From Roseovarius sp. (lineage in GTDB: Bacteria; Pseudomonadota; Alphaproteobacteria; Rhodobacterales; Rhodobacteraceae), in assembly GCA_029212365.1 (NCBI GenBank), contig JARGOC010000010.1:77441-122766 (forward strand): a stretch of DNA of 45,326 nucleotides. The letters are read 5' to 3'. The notes under the pieces were generated by a model, which was not told where the DNA came from, did no database searches, and saw nothing but the letters and a program-made list of their open reading frames with translations. The translations under genes and the position numbers were made by a program. Below are positions 35,055-44,978 of this stretch, one piece after another. Every line of letters begins with the position of its first letter. Within the stretch, counting starts at the first letter, position 1.

Positions 35055-36827
35055 TTACAATGGCCAGAACACCAGAATGGCCGGGATCGACACGGCCACC
35101 ACCAGTATTTCCAGTGGTAGCCCTATGCGCCAGTAATCGCCGAATTTGTACCCACCAGGGCCAAGGATCAGCGTGTTGTTCTTGTGTCCGATGGGTGTGA
35201 GAAAGGCCGAGGATGCGGCAATCGCCACCGCCATCAGGAACGGATCGGGCGACACTCCCAGAGACTGCGCCATCTGGATGCCCACAGGGGCGGCGACAAT
35301 GGTTGTGGCGGTGTTGTTCAACACGTCCGAGAGGCTCATCGTGACGATCATCAATACGGTCAGAATGGCCCAGGCGGGCATGCCTTGGGTCAGGTTCACC
35401 AACGTACCGGCAATCAGTTCGGTGCCTCCCACGTCTTGCAACGCGGCGCCCAACGGGATCATCGAGCCGAGCAATACCACCACGGGCCATTCAATATGGT
35501 CATATAGTTCTTTCAGCGGAACAATCTGCGCCAGCACATAGGCCACGACCACAAGGCCCAGGGCAACAGGCAGGTATAACAGGCCCAAGCTGGCGGCGGC
35601 CACTGCGGCGCCGAACAGGCCAATCGCCAGCCATGTTTTGGAGTTTTGCGTCACCGCCAGCCCCCGATCCGCCAGAGGCAGGCAGCCCAGCCAATCAGTA
35701 ACATCCGTGCCTTTGTCCTGAGGGACCAACAACAACAAGATATCGCCGGCCTGAATGGCCGTTTTGCGCACCTGGTTGGTGATCTTACGGCCATTGCGTG
35801 AAATCCCCATTAGAACCGAGCGTTGACGCCAATGTAGCCCGATGCCTTGCGCTGTTTTGCCATGCAGGCGGCTTTCTGTGGTGGCAACCACCTCAATCAG
35901 ATCAAGGCCAGCACCATCGGCCTTGAGCAATTCTTCACGTTGATCATCCGAGAAATTGAGCGACAAGGCCGAGCGGAACTCATCCAGTGCATCGGGGCTG
36001 GCTTCCAGCACCAGCACATCTGCGGGGCGCAATACTGCATTGATCGCCGAGCCGTAGAGGCGCTTTCCGTCGCGGATCAGGCCGATGATTGCAACATCGG
36101 CCTTGTTGGCGGCCTCCTCCAGCTCAATCAGGCGTTTGCCGATATGTGCTGAGTCTTCGGGCACGGTAAGTTCCGCAATATATTGTCCTATTTCAGCGCC
36201 TTGCAGGGTTGCGTCCTCGCGTTGGGGGATCAGCCGCCACCCAATGAGGGCTACAAACAACAGTCCGGCGATGGCGGTAATGCCGCCCACGGGCGCAAAA
36301 TCAAACATCTTGAATGGCGCGCCCAATGCATCTTCGCGGATGGAGGCGATGATGATATTGGGAGGTGTGCCGATCAAAGTGGCCATACCGCCCAGAATGG
36401 TGGCAAAGCTAAGAGGCATCAGGCTAATGCCGGGGGATCGTTTGGCTTTGCGGGCGGTTTGCACGTCTACTGGCATCAGCAGGGCCAGGGCGGCGACGTT
36501 GTTCATGAATGCCGACAAAATACCACCAATCCCCCCCATGATGGCGATATGTGTGCCCAAAGAGCGGCTGGCATCTACCAGTGTGCGGGTGATCAGGAAC
36601 ACAGCACCGGATCGCACCAACCCGGCTGAAACAACCAAGACCAGCGCCACCACCAGAGTGGCCGGATGGCCAAAGCCCGAGAAGGCCTCCTTGGTGGGCA
36701 CGACACCCAGAACGACGCCCAGCATGAGGGCAGAAAAGGCAACAAGATCATAGCGGTAGCGCCCCCACAGTAACATGCCAAAGACGGCCCCAAACAGGCT
36801 GAAGAGGATGATCTGGTCTGTGGTCAT
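35055..36827 (-). CDS. SLC13-family anion transporter with two TrkA_C domains, second copy
   Basis: A 590-residue paralogue of the gene at 33212. FMNNVAALALLMPVDVQ is the hairpin motif, two TrkA_C domains fill about 205-375 (AHIGKRLIELEEAANK and LHGKTAQGIGLHWRQR), and it ends with GPGGYKFGDYWRIGLPLE. The start is ATG 36827 (MTTDQII); an upstream frame start at 36899 would add 24 charged residues not expected before the first helix. GTPPN (after LIGT) is the SLC13/NadC signature. The substrate is not determinable, and sulfate is a common guess for this type. Confidence 0.87.
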   Translation of the reverse strand: MTTDQIILFSLFGAVFGMLLWGRYRYDLVAFSALMLGVVLGVVPTKEAFSGFGHPATLVVALVLVVSAGLVRSGAVFLITRTLVDASRSLGTHIAIMGGIGGILSAFMNNVAALALLMPVDVQTARKAKRSPGISLMPLSFATILGGMATLIGTPPNIIIASIREDALGAPFKMFDFAPVGGITAIAGLLFVALIGWRLIPQREDATLQGAEIGQYIAELTVPEDSAHIGKRLIELEEAANKADVAIIGLIRDGKRLYGSAINAVLRPADVLVLEASPDALDEFRSALSLNFSDDQREELLKADGAGLDLIEVVATTESRLHGKTAQGIGLHWRQRSVLMGISRNGRKITNQVRKTAIQAGDILLLLVPQDKGTDVTDWLGCLPLADRGLAVTQNSKTWLAIGLFGAAVAAASLGLLYLPVALGLVVVAYVLAQIVPLKELYDHIEWPVVVLLGSMIPLGAALQDVGGTELIAGTLVNLTQGMPAWAILTVLMIVTMSLSDVLNNTATTIVAAPVGIQMAQSLGVSPDPFLMAVAIAASSAFLTPIGHKNNTLILGPGGYKFGDYWRIGLPLEILVVAVSIPAILVFWPL

Positions 36828-36949
36828 GTGAGGCGCTCTCTTTTTGACCAACCAAACCCATTCGGGGCCCAAACGCAACCGGCTTGCGAGCGCCCCCATG
36901 GCTGGCCTATAGAGGCTGAAACATCAGGTTTCACTCGGAGGCACCCAAC

Positions 36950-37699
36950 ATGGCCGGCCACTCAAAATGGGCAAATATTCAGCACCGCAAGGGGCGTCAG
37001 GATAAAATCCGCGCCAAGGTTTTTTCCAAATTTTCCAAGGAAATAACCATCGCCGCCAAGATGGGCGACCCGGATCCCGACAAAAACCCACGTCTGCGGC
37101 TGGCGGTCAAGGAAGCCAAATCGCAATCCATGCCCAAGGACAATATTGATCGGGCCATCAAAAAGGCGATCGGGGGCGATGCCGAGGATTACGAAGAAAT
37201 CCGTTATGAGGGCTATGGCCCCAATGGCGTGGCTGTGATCGTCGAAACCATGACCGACAATCGCAACCGGACGGCCAGCACCGTGCGTTCAACCTTTAGC
37301 AAGAATGGCGGCAACCTGGGTGAAACCGGCAGCGTTGGGTTCATGTTTGAGCGCAAGGGTGAGGTGACATACCCGGCCGATACCGGTGATGCCGATACCC
37401 TGATGATGGCTGCAATCGAAGCGGGTGCTGAGGATGTGGAAAGCTCTGAGGATGGTCATGTTATCTGGTGTGCCGACACCGATCTGAACGATGTCAGCAC
37501 TGCTCTGGAAGCCGAGTTGGGCGAAAGTGAAGCCACCCGCCTGACGTGGCGGCCAACCACGACAACGGAGTTAGATCTGGACAGCATGCAGACGCTGATG
37601 CGGCTGGTGGATGCACTGGAAGATGATGACGACGTGCAGCGCGTGACCACCAATTTTGAAGCCTCTGACGAGGTGATGGCACAGCTGGCTGAGGAATAG
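36950..37699 (+). CDS. YebC/PmpR-family regulator
   Basis: A 249-residue protein beginning [18 protein letters not shown], the invariant start of the family. It has the usual three domains and an acidic middle. GGAGG lies eight bases before the ATG. YebC proteins act in DNA-linked transcriptional control in some bacteria and in translation of proline-rich stretches in others; the role here is not decided by sequence. It is divergent from the second SLC13 gene. Confidence 0.95.
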   Translation: MAGHSKWANIQHRKGRQDKIRAKVFSKFSKEITIAAKMGDPDPDKNPRLRLAVKEAKSQSMPKDNIDRAIKKAIGGDAEDYEEIRYEGYGPNGVAVIVETMTDNRNRTASTVRSTFSKNGGNLGETGSVGFMFERKGEVTYPADTGDADTLMMAAIEAGAEDVESSEDGHVIWCADTDLNDVSTALEAELGESEATRLTWRPTTTTELDLDSMQTLMRLVDALEDDDDVQRVTTNFEASDEVMAQLAEE

Positions 37700-37806
37700 G
37701 TCTTTACTCCGAGCAAGACGGGGCGTGCCGGCCTATTCAATAGGCAAATTCGGATGGGCACGTTTGTGCACAGGGTCTGTGCGGTTTCTGGCGATGTTAG
37801 CGGGGT

Positions 37807-37818
37807 TAAGACGTCTTA
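37807..37818. promoter_or_regulatory. Palindrome before the pirin gene
   Basis: TAAGACGTCTTA is a perfect 12-base palindrome 33-44 bases before the pirin start codon. The half TAAGACGTC recurs near 38912, in the region before the acetyltransferase gene. It could be an operator for both; the evidence is symmetry and recurrence only. Confidence 0.3.
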
Positions 37819-37850
37819 TTGTTAGGCCTGCATTCGTAATGGAGGCCAAC

Positions 37851-38783
37851 ATGAGCTGGAACCCGACACTGGATCCGATCTGCCCTGACGCCGGCAATCT
37901 GGATGATATTGAAACAATTATTGTGCCACGCGCCCGCGATCTGGGCGGGTTTGAAGTGCGGCGCGCTTTGCCTGCTCCCAAGCGGCAAATGGTGGGCCCT
38001 TTCATCTTTTTTGATCAAGTCGGCCCAGCGGAATTTTTAACCGGGCAGGGGATAGATGTGCGCCCACATCCCCATATCGGGCTGGGCACGGTGACCTATC
38101 TTTATGAGGGTGAGTTTCACCACCGCGACAGCCTGGGCAGTGATCAGATGATTACACCGGGCGAAGTGAACTGGATGGTGGCAGGCCACGGCGTGACCCA
38201 CTCAGAGCGCACCAGCGCGGCCACCCGTGCAGGCACCAGCCGTCTGTTTGGCGTGCAAACCTGGGTGGCGCTGCCCGAAGATAAGGAAGAGAACCCGGCG
38301 AGTTTTGAGCATCACGGTGCGGGCGCGCTGCCTGTATTGCAAGGCGAGGGCAAGGAACTGCGCCTGATCATGGGGCGCGGCTGGGGAGAACGCGCCCCGG
38401 TCAGCACGTTCAGCGATATGTTTTATGCCGATGTTGTACTGGAGGCGGGGGCCAAGCTTCCTTTGCCGGACGATCATGAAGATCGCGGCGTTTATGTGAC
38501 CCAAGGGGACATCGAGGTGGCAGGCCAGAGCTTTGAAGCAGGTCGCATGATGGTGTTTCGCCCCGGTGATGCCATCACCTTGACTGCGGGCGCAAGGGGC
38601 GCACGGATCATGGCGTTGGGGGGTGAGACATTGAACGGCCCGCGCCATATCTGGTGGAACTTCGTCGCCTCGAGCCGCGACAAGATTGATGCCGCAAAAC
38701 AAGCCTGGGCCGCAGGTGATTGGGAGCATGGCCGGTTTCAATTGCCGCCGGGCGATGAGGGTGAGTTCATTCCCTTGCCCTGA
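37851..38783 (+). CDS. Pirin-family protein
   Basis: A 310-residue bicupin. The N-terminal cupin carries RPHPHIGLGTVTYLYEGEFHH, then GHGVTHSER: the His/His/His/Glu metal-binding set of pirins (YhaK-like quercetinase relatives). The second cupin has EDRGVYVTQGDIEVAG. The start is ATG 37851, with GGAGG six bases upstream; upstream in-frame codons from 37725 lie in non-homologous text. Enzymatic or regulatory role is not known. Confidence 0.9.
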   Translation: MSWNPTLDPICPDAGNLDDIETIIVPRARDLGGFEVRRALPAPKRQMVGPFIFFDQVGPAEFLTGQGIDVRPHPHIGLGTVTYLYEGEFHHRDSLGSDQMITPGEVNWMVAGHGVTHSERTSAATRAGTSRLFGVQTWVALPEDKEENPASFEHHGAGALPVLQGEGKELRLIMGRGWGERAPVSTFSDMFYADVVLEAGAKLPLPDDHEDRGVYVTQGDIEVAGQSFEAGRMMVFRPGDAITLTAGARGARIMALGGETLNGPRHIWWNFVASSRDKIDAAKQAWAAGDWEHGRFQLPPGDEGEFIPLP

Positions 38784-38980
38784 GCGCGGCGTGACCTAAT
38801 TGAGCTTACGCGTTTATTTGTCTCGTCATCGTCTTTCAGCCGCCTCCTCGGGGTGCAGTTGAGAGGCGACGCTTGATACTAAGGTTGGTGCGCATTTGAG
38901 GTGTGTGATACCAGCGTAAGACGTCGCGGGCGAACGTAGGGCCGCACAAGTAGCTGAGCAAAAACAGGGGATGGTGTCGG

Positions 38981-39472
38981 GTGATCAATCAAGTGGAATT
39001 TTGCCGCACCATGAAGCGCGGCGAAGAAGCCGCCGTTGCGGAGCTGTTGCATCTGGCATTCGGCGGTCAGGGTGAGGCCAAATTGGTGGACGCGCTGCGC
39101 AAGAGTGGCCAGATGGCCGGCGAGATGGTGATGCCTGCACGGGATGGCGGTCTTGTGGGATATTACGCCTTATCGGTGATGCGCCAGCCCAAGAGCTGGT
39201 TATGTCTTGCTCCGGTTGCAGTGCATCCTAAGTGGCAAGGCAAGGGCCATGGGCGGCGCATGATCGGGCAGTTAAGCGCTTGGGCTGTGGCCACAAGGCA
39301 GTATGTGGTTGTGTTGGGGCAGACGGAATTTTATGCACGCGCCGGGTTTGATCAGGCCCGCGCGGCAAAATTGCAAAGCCCCTATCCAATTGAGCATACA
39401 TTGCTCGCCGGACCGGGGCAGGGGCAGCCAGAAGAGGCATTGATTTATCCCGCGGCATTTGAGGCCGTATGA
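38981..39472 (+). CDS. GNAT-family N-acetyltransferase, YhbS-like
   Basis: A 163-residue acetyltransferase. LAPVAVHPKWQGKGHGRRMI (77-95) is the acetyl-CoA-binding motif A, and YVVVLGQTEFYARAGFD is the YhbS-type C-terminal strand and helix. The GTG start has AGGGGA upstream. The substrate is unknown. Its stop overlaps the ATG of the DMT exporter (ATGA), so the two form one unit: possibly acetylation followed by export of the same small molecule, which is inference. Confidence 0.86.
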   Translation: MINQVEFCRTMKRGEEAAVAELLHLAFGGQGEAKLVDALRKSGQMAGEMVMPARDGGLVGYYALSVMRQPKSWLCLAPVAVHPKWQGKGHGRRMIGQLSAWAVATRQYVVVLGQTEFYARAGFDQARAAKLQSPYPIEHTLLAGPGQGQPEEALIYPAAFEAV

Positions 39473-40344
39473 TGCGAATATTCATGCTGACGGTGTTGGT
39501 CATGCTGACCTTTGCCGGCAACCCCTTGTTGACCCGCGCCGGATTAACCGACGGCGGGTTGGGCGCAGTTGAATTTGCCGTTGTCCGGCTGGGATCAGGC
39601 GCTGTGATGCTGGCTATCTTGTGCTTGGTGCTGCGCGGCAGATTAAAACTGGGCGGGCAGGGGCGGTGGATTGGTGTCGCATCGTTGTTGCTGTATCTCT
39701 TTGGATTTTCAGCGGCGTATACAGACCTGCAATCGGGCATCGGTGCGCTTGTGCTTTTTGGCATGGTGCAGATCACCATGTTTGCCGGGGCGTTGTTGGT
39801 GCATGAGGACATGCCGCTGAACCGTTGGCTGGGGGCTGGGCTGGCGTTTGTTGGGCTGGCTTGGCTTTTGTGGCCTGTTGGCGTGGGGGCGATCAGCCCG
39901 GTGCATGGTCTGATGATGGCCGCGGCCGGGATAGGGTGGGGGATATATTCTCTGGCCGGGCGCAAGGAACCGGATGCCTTGCAGGCGACCACGGCGAATT
40001 TCATTATCGCCACTGTGGTGGCTCTGACGATTGGGCTGGCCTCCACCGGCGGCAGTCTGGTGATGGATATCACCCATAACGCCCATGCACTGGGCCTGTG
40101 GCTGGCCGTGGCATCGGGGGCGATCACCTCGGGGTTGGGCTATGCATTGTGGTATGCGGTGTTGCCACGGCTTGCCGGATCAGTGGCGGCGGTGGCGCAG
40201 TTGACAGTGCCTGTGATCACTATGCTGGGCGGCATTTTGTGGCTGGACGAGAGCCTGACCACAAGGTTTGTTCTGGCCAGTGTTTTGGTGCTGGGGGGCG
40301 TGGTGATGTCCGTCAGGACCGGACATCAGCGCCGCAAAACCTAG
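39469..40344 (+). CDS. DMT-superfamily (EamA) transporter
   Basis: A 291-residue membrane protein with two EamA repeats of five helices each. The first repeat contains EFAVVRLGSGAVMLAIL and the second contains AVASGAITSGLGYALWYAVLP, the typical helix-9 signature. DMT exporters move amino acids or other small metabolites out of the cell. It starts within the stop of the acetyltransferase gene. A 195-base gap with no evident feature follows. Confidence 0.9.
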   Translation: MMRIFMLTVLVMLTFAGNPLLTRAGLTDGGLGAVEFAVVRLGSGAVMLAILCLVLRGRLKLGGQGRWIGVASLLLYLFGFSAAYTDLQSGIGALVLFGMVQITMFAGALLVHEDMPLNRWLGAGLAFVGLAWLLWPVGVGAISPVHGLMMAAAGIGWGIYSLAGRKEPDALQATTANFIIATVVALTIGLASTGGSLVMDITHNAHALGLWLAVASGAITSGLGYALWYAVLPRLAGSVAAVAQLTVPVITMLGGILWLDESLTTRFVLASVLVLGGVVMSVRTGHQRRKT

Positions 40345-40539
40345 CCCATCTCTGTGTTGGTGAGACGCGCGAGGATTCGCACCAAGGCTGTTGGCTGCCA
40401 GAAGGTGAAAACCTCTCAGTCAGGGGGTCTTGATACCCCAAGCGTGCCAAGGGCCGTTGGGCTGGCCAGTGTCATTTACAGATTTCCGCGACGTCATGCC
40501 CTCTTTCTTATCGGGTCGAATGGGCCTATCTCAATTGCT

Positions 40540-41262
40540 ATGAGATGGTTTGTATTGGCCTTGTTATTGATGTTGCCTGCTGGGGCGCGGGCAGACTGTG
40601 TTGTTTTGCTGCATGGGCTGGCGCGCAGTGACACATCGTTTCTGGTGATGGAGGAAGTGCTGCACAAGCAAGGCTATACGGTGATCAGTCCAAAATACGC
40701 ATCCACCGAGGCCGATATTGCCCATTTGGCCGATGAAACCCTGCCGCGAGCGGTGCTGGATTGCGGTGCCCAAAAAATTCACTTTGTAACGCATTCCATG
40801 GGGGGGATCCTGCTGCGCCATTGGCTGGGTGAGCATAGCCCCAAGGATCTGGGGCGTGTGGTGATGCTGGCTCCGCCCAATCACGGATCAGAGATCGTGG
40901 ACGAACTGGGGGGGTTGGAGTTGTTTGCCTGGATCAATGGCCCCGCAGGGCTGCAGCTCGAAACCGGCAAGAATGGCCTGCCGGCACATTTGCCTGAGGT
41001 TGATTATGAACTGGGCGTGATCGCGGGCACGCGCACGCTCAACCCCTATTTTTCTTCGCTGATTGAAGGGGTAGATGACGGCAAAGTGTCCGTTGCCTCA
41101 ACCAAGGTTGAAGGCATGAGCGATCATATTGAGCTGCCCGTGACCCACACATTCATGACCATTAACCCTCTGGCCATAGCGCAGGTGCAGGCCTTTTTGG
41201 CAAATGGGAAGTTTGACCAGAATTTGACCATCGATGCGTTGATCTGGGGATCAAGCGAGTGA
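40540..41262 (+). CDS. Secreted lipase-like alpha/beta hydrolase
   Basis: A 240-residue exported hydrolase. The signal is [18 protein letters not shown] (1-18). [14 protein letters not shown] gives the oxyanion loop, THSMGG places Ser86, APPNHGSEI follows, and the acid is likely Asp180 in DDGKVSV with His203 in PVTHTFM. This resembles PGAP1/DUF676-type lipases. The start is ATG 40540, chosen because the signal begins there; longer frames upstream are not homologous-looking. Its stop overlaps the GTG of the PhnM-like gene. Confidence 0.85.
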   Translation: MRWFVLALLLMLPAGARADCVVLLHGLARSDTSFLVMEEVLHKQGYTVISPKYASTEADIAHLADETLPRAVLDCGAQKIHFVTHSMGGILLRHWLGEHSPKDLGRVVMLAPPNHGSEIVDELGGLELFAWINGPAGLQLETGKNGLPAHLPEVDYELGVIAGTRTLNPYFSSLIEGVDDGKVSVASTKVEGMSDHIELPVTHTFMTINPLAIAQVQAFLANGKFDQNLTIDALIWGSSE

Positions 41263-42410
41263 ATGCTCTGGCATTGCGTCTGAGCGGGGCACAAGTGCTG
41301 AGGCCCGCCGGATTGAGTGATGCGCCACTGGCGTTTGCCGATGGTTTGCTGGTCGAAGACACGGCCACATTGCGCGAGATTGATTTGACGGGGTATATGG
41401 TATTGCCCGGTATTGTGGATGCCCACGGCGACGGGTTTGAGCGCCATTTGGCCCCGCGCCGAGGGGCGATGAAAGATATTGACCAAGGTCTTATCACTGC
41501 CGAAGCCGAGATTGCCGCCAATGGCATAACCACTGCCGTTTTGGCGCAGTTTTACAGTTGGGAAGGCGGGATGCGCGGGCCTGAGTTTGGCGAACGCGTG
41601 TTTGAAGGGCTGGCCAAAATAAGCCCGCAGGTGACGACCGATCTGCTTACCCAACTGCGCTTTGAAACGCCGATGGTTGATGATTACGACGCGGTTGGCG
41701 ATATGATTGCGCGGCACTCAATTGGCTATGTCGTGTTTAACGATCATTTGCCGCATGATGTGCTGGCCTCTGGCAAGCGCCCGCAACGCCTGACCGGTCA
41801 GGCGCTGCGGATCGGGCGCAATCCGGAAAAACACCTGGCCTATATGCAGGAATTGCACGGGCGCCAGGGCGAGGTGCCCGCCGCTTTGGATGCTCTGACG
41901 CAAGCCCTTGCCGCCAGGGGTGTGCGCATGGGCAGCCATGATGATCGCACTCAAACAGAGCGCACAACATGGCGGGCTCGCGGCGTGCAGATCGCTGAAT
42001 TCCCTGAAACCACAGCCGCGGTTGAGGCGGCACATGCCGCGGGTGATCCGGTGATTATGGGCGCGCCCAATGTGGTGCGAGGCGGGTCACACAATGGCAA
42101 TGTTTCGGCGGCTGAAATGGCAATGATGGGCTATGTTGATGCCCTTGCATCGGATTACCATTATCCCTCGCTACGCCGTGCGGCGTTCTTTCTTGAGGCT
42201 GGTGGCGTTTGTGATCTGGCCACCGCCTGGGGGCTGATCTCATCCGGGCCTGCGCGTGTGCTTGGGTTGGCTGATCGGGGGTCTCTGACCCTTGGGCAAC
42301 GGGCCGATATGGTAATTGTAGATGCCAAAACCCGTGCAGTTTGCGCCACGCTGTGTGCCGGGCGCGTCTCCTACATGAGTGGCGAAGTCGCCGCCCGGTT
42401 TATCAAATAG
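41259..42410 (+). CDS. phnM: PhnM-like amidohydrolase (RPnTP diphosphatase family), variant motif
   Basis: A 383-residue amidohydrolase of the PhnM family, which in the C-P lyase pathway cleaves ribose methylphosphonate triphosphate to the monophosphate and PPi. Family text is present: [61 protein letters not shown] and LASDY. The first metal motif is HGDGFE instead of HTDNLE, and the MDHTPGQ region is replaced by NDHLPHD. No other phn genes are nearby. The start is GTG 41259, overlapping the previous stop by four bases. The substrate may differ from canonical PhnM. Confidence 0.85.
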   Translation: MNALALRLSGAQVLRPAGLSDAPLAFADGLLVEDTATLREIDLTGYMVLPGIVDAHGDGFERHLAPRRGAMKDIDQGLITAEAEIAANGITTAVLAQFYSWEGGMRGPEFGERVFEGLAKISPQVTTDLLTQLRFETPMVDDYDAVGDMIARHSIGYVVFNDHLPHDVLASGKRPQRLTGQALRIGRNPEKHLAYMQELHGRQGEVPAALDALTQALAARGVRMGSHDDRTQTERTTWRARGVQIAEFPETTAAVEAAHAAGDPVIMGAPNVVRGGSHNGNVSAAEMAMMGYVDALASDYHYPSLRRAAFFLEAGGVCDLATAWGLISSGPARVLGLADRGSLTLGQRADMVIVDAKTRAVCATLCAGRVSYMSGEVAARFIK

Positions 42411-42463
42411 CCGGAGCCAGCGTCGGGCAAGTCACTGGCAACAAGTAACGGCAGAGGCAGCCC

Positions 42464-43537
42464 TTACCCTTTTGAGGTGATGCGGTTGACATGGCCCATT
42501 TTGCGGCCTTCTTTCACATCCGCCTTGCCATAGAGATGCAGGCTGGCGCGTGGTTCACGGGCAATTTCGCCCACACGCTCCATGTCACTGCCAATCAGGT
42601 TTTCCATCACCACATCTGCATATCGTGTGCCATCGCCCAAGGGCCAGCCGGCCACGGCGCGGATGTGTTGCTCAAACTGGTCAACTGCGCAGCCCTGTTG
42701 GGTCCAGTGGCCAGAATTATGCACACGCGGGGCGATTTCATTGATGATCAGCCCTTGGGGCGTCACGAACAGTTCCACCCCCATGACGCCGACATACTCC
42801 AGCTTGTTCAGAATTTGCGCGCTCAGCAGCACCGCATCCGAGCGTTGCGCCGGGCTGAGGCGCGCGGGCAGGGTGGTGGTGCGCAAAATTCCATCGCGAT
42901 GCACGTTCTCGCCGGGATCAAAGCATGCAACGTCGCCAGTCAGCCCACGCGCGCCGATGATTGAAACCTCATGACTGAAATCAATGAAACCCTCATAAAT
43001 CGCCGGGGCACCCTTCATATCCTCCAGCGCCTGTTGGGCATCCTCGGGCGTCATGATCCGGGCCTGACCTTTGCCATCATAGCCAAAGCGGCGGGTTTTC
43101 AGAATGCCGGGCGCGCCGATTTCTGTCATGGCTTCGGCCAAATCATCGGCGTCATCCACAGCCGCAAAAGGCGCTGTCATCAGGCCCATTTCACTCAGGA
43201 ATGCCTTTTCCACCAGGCGGTCCTGACTGACACGCAAGGCATCACGGCCGGGGCGCACAGGTTTGAGCGCGTCCAGAATGTCGAGAGCCGAGGTGGGGAT
43301 GTTTTCAAACTCGTAAGTGATCACATCCACAGCTTGTGCGAATTGGCGCAGGGCGTTGGCATCGTCGTAGGGGGCCTGAATATGGCTGTGGGCCACATGG
43401 CTGGCAGGGCAATCGGCGCCGGGTTCAAAAATGCAGGTTTTAAAGCCCAGACGCGAGGCCGCAACACTGAGCATCCGCCCCAGCTGACCGCCCCCCAAAA
43501 TGCCGATCGTGGCCCCGGTGGGCAATATCTCAGTCAT
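42464..43537 (-). CDS. purK: N5-carboxyaminoimidazole ribonucleotide synthase
   Basis: A 357-residue ATP-grasp enzyme converting AIR, bicarbonate and ATP to N5-CAIR. The start [22 protein letters not shown] (written here over two blocks: [16 protein letters not shown] is the nucleotide-fold start) is set at 43537. [12 protein letters not shown] and the late [15 protein letters not shown] are PurK hallmarks. Its ATG overlaps the last 8 bases of purE, so purE-purK are coupled. A longer frame to 43621 overlaps purE and is not preferred. Confidence 0.96.
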   Translation of the reverse strand: MTEILPTGATIGILGGGQLGRMLSVAASRLGFKTCIFEPGADCPASHVAHSHIQAPYDDANALRQFAQAVDVITYEFENIPTSALDILDALKPVRPGRDALRVSQDRLVEKAFLSEMGLMTAPFAAVDDADDLAEAMTEIGAPGILKTRRFGYDGKGQARIMTPEDAQQALEDMKGAPAIYEGFIDFSHEVSIIGARGLTGDVACFDPGENVHRDGILRTTTLPARLSPAQRSDAVLLSAQILNKLEYVGVMGVELFVTPQGLIINEIAPRVHNSGHWTQQGCAVDQFEQHIRAVAGWPLGDGTRYADVVMENLIGSDMERVGEIAREPRASLHLYGKADVKEGRKMGHVNRITSKG

Positions 43538-44018
43538 CTGTGGGCGCTTCAGGGATTGAGGCCGAAAGAGCCGCGCGCCACGCATCAAGCCGTGCCGCCA
43601 GATCGGGGTTACCATTGGCAAGGATCGCGGCGGCCATCAGGCCCGCGTTGGCGGCACCCGCAGCACCAATGGCCATGGTTGCCACAGGAAAGCCGCGCGG
43701 CATTTGCACGATGGAATAAAGGCTATCAACCCCCGAGAGCGCCTTGGTCTGCACCGGCACGCCAATCACAGGCACGCGGGTTTTTGAGGCCATCATGCCG
43801 GGCAGATGTGCCGCCCCGCCAGCCCCGGCGATGATCACCTGCAATCCGCGCTCTGCGGCGGTTTTGCCATAGTCCCACAGGCGGTCCGGTGTGCGGTGCG
43901 CCGAGACGATGCGCGTCTCATAAGCCACGCCCAGTTGATCAAGTATATCTGCGGCTTCACGCATGGTGGGCCAGTCGGACTGGCTGCCCATGATGATCCC
44001 AACCTGTACGTCACTCAT
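43530..44018 (-). CDS. purE: N5-carboxyaminoimidazole ribonucleotide mutase
   Basis: A 162-residue class I PurE, which isomerises N5-CAIR to [29 protein letters not shown] and [11 protein letters not shown] are the active-site motifs, including the catalytic His of SAHRTP. The start is ATG 44018, with GGAAA nearby upstream; a GTG at 44030 is less likely. It is the first gene of purEK. Confidence 0.97.
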   Translation of the reverse strand: MSDVQVGIIMGSQSDWPTMREAADILDQLGVAYETRIVSAHRTPDRLWDYGKTAAERGLQVIIAGAGGAAHLPGMMASKTRVPVIGVPVQTKALSGVDSLYSIVQMPRGFPVATMAIGAAGAANAGLMAAAILANGNPDLAARLDAWRAALSASIPEAPTDD

Positions 44019-44166
44019 CGCGTTTTCCACTTCGTTTGGAGTGCGGCACTATAGCGATGCGCGCCTTTGTGGCAAGCGTGTATCAGGTGAACTGAGGGCG
44101 CGCGGGCGCTGCTCTGGTTTCAGTGCGTTCCGAGCGTCCATGGCCGTGGAATTTGGCGGTTTGGCC

Positions 44167-44391
44167 TCAGGCAATAATGTCCGGGTATAGCCGGTCCTCG
44201 ATCATCGCAATGATGTCTTTCAGCCGCAATTTCTGCTGTTTCAGCCGTTTGATCGTCAGAGGATCACGCGCGCCTTTTTCCTCTAAGGCAATGATCGCTT
44301 CGTCCAGATCACGGTGTTGACGGCGGAACTCTTCCAGTTCGACCTGCAACACCTCGTCCGATTTCATCGACAGATCACGGTAGGCGTTCAT
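44167..44391 (-). CDS. YdcH-like small helical protein (DUF465)
   Basis: A 74-residue protein made of two helices with a charged coiled-coil pattern: VELEEFRRQHRDLDEAI, then DPLTIKRLKQQKLRLKDII. This is the DUF465/YdcH pattern (LxxxHxxLD...I...LKKxKLxLKD). Function is unknown. It is transcribed leftward from the same gap as the hsp20 promoter, towards purE, with a 148-base gap before purE. Confidence 0.85.
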   Translation of the reverse strand: MNAYRDLSMKSDEVLQVELEEFRRQHRDLDEAIIALEEKGARDPLTIKRLKQQKLRLKDIIAMIEDRLYPDIIA

Positions 44392-44456
44392 GCGTGGTGA
44401 TTCCCGTTGGAAGAGTGAAGGTCCAGCATAGCCATTTACAGTGATTCCTCAAAGCC

Positions 44457-44486
44457 CTTGCGCAGACATGGTGAAGCCCCCATATT
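44457..44486 (+). promoter_or_regulatory. Probable RpoH (heat-shock sigma) promoter of hsp20
   Basis: CTTGCG (44457-44462) is followed after 15 bases by CCCCATATT (44478-44486). CTTG and CCCCATAT-type elements are the known heat-shock sigma pattern. It lies about 72 bases before the hsp20 start. Confidence 0.55.
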
Positions 44487-44558
44487 TTAGACATCGGGTT
44501 GCCGAATTCCGGGACCATACGATGAAAATGGACTGTCGCTTAAGCCAAGGACGTGTCG

Positions 44559-44972
44559 ATGACAAAACTTACCTTAGGGTCGCATCCCTATATTGTCGGG
44601 TTTGAACAACTCGAACGCTTGCTGGAACGCTCGGCCAAATCGGGCAATGAAGGCTACCCGCCGTTCAATATTGAACAGACCTCGGTCAGCTCCTATCGCA
44701 TCACATTGGCTGTCGCCGGATTTGGCGAAGGTGATCTGAACATCACGGTTGAGGATCGCCAGTTGGTGATCCGGGGCCGACAACGTGACGACGAAGAGGG
44801 GCGTATGTTCCTGCATCGCGGCATTGCGGCGCGCCAGTTTCAGCGGTCTTTCATTCTGGCTGACGGGGTCGAGGTGGGCGAGGCATTGATGGAAAATGGC
44901 CTGCTGCATGTCGACCTGACCCAAGCCGCGCCCGAGACCGTTGTACAGACCATTCAGATAAATAAGGGGTAA
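44559..44972 (+). CDS. Hsp20/alpha-crystallin small heat-shock protein
   Basis: A 137-residue IbpA-type chaperone. It has YIVGFEQLERLLERS near the start, the alpha-crystallin core YRITLAVAGFGEGDLNITVEDRQLVIRGRQ, and the later LENGLLHVDL-like text ENGLLHVDLTQAAPE. The start is ATG 44559, with AAGGA seven bases upstream; a GTG at 44553 overlaps that site. It binds unfolded proteins during heat stress. DUF1150 follows after 6 bases. Confidence 0.94.
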   Translation: MTKLTLGSHPYIVGFEQLERLLERSAKSGNEGYPPFNIEQTSVSSYRITLAVAGFGEGDLNITVEDRQLVIRGRQRDDEEGRMFLHRGIAARQFQRSFILADGVEVGEALMENGLLHVDLTQAAPETVVQTIQINKG

Positions 44973-44978
44973 GAGAGC

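Noticed and set aside
40345..40539. Possible tRNA or long N-terminal extension of the lipase-like gene
   Set aside because: No cloverleaf or T-loop could be formed by eye, and the signal peptide begins at ATG 40540, so upstream in-frame codons are not needed.
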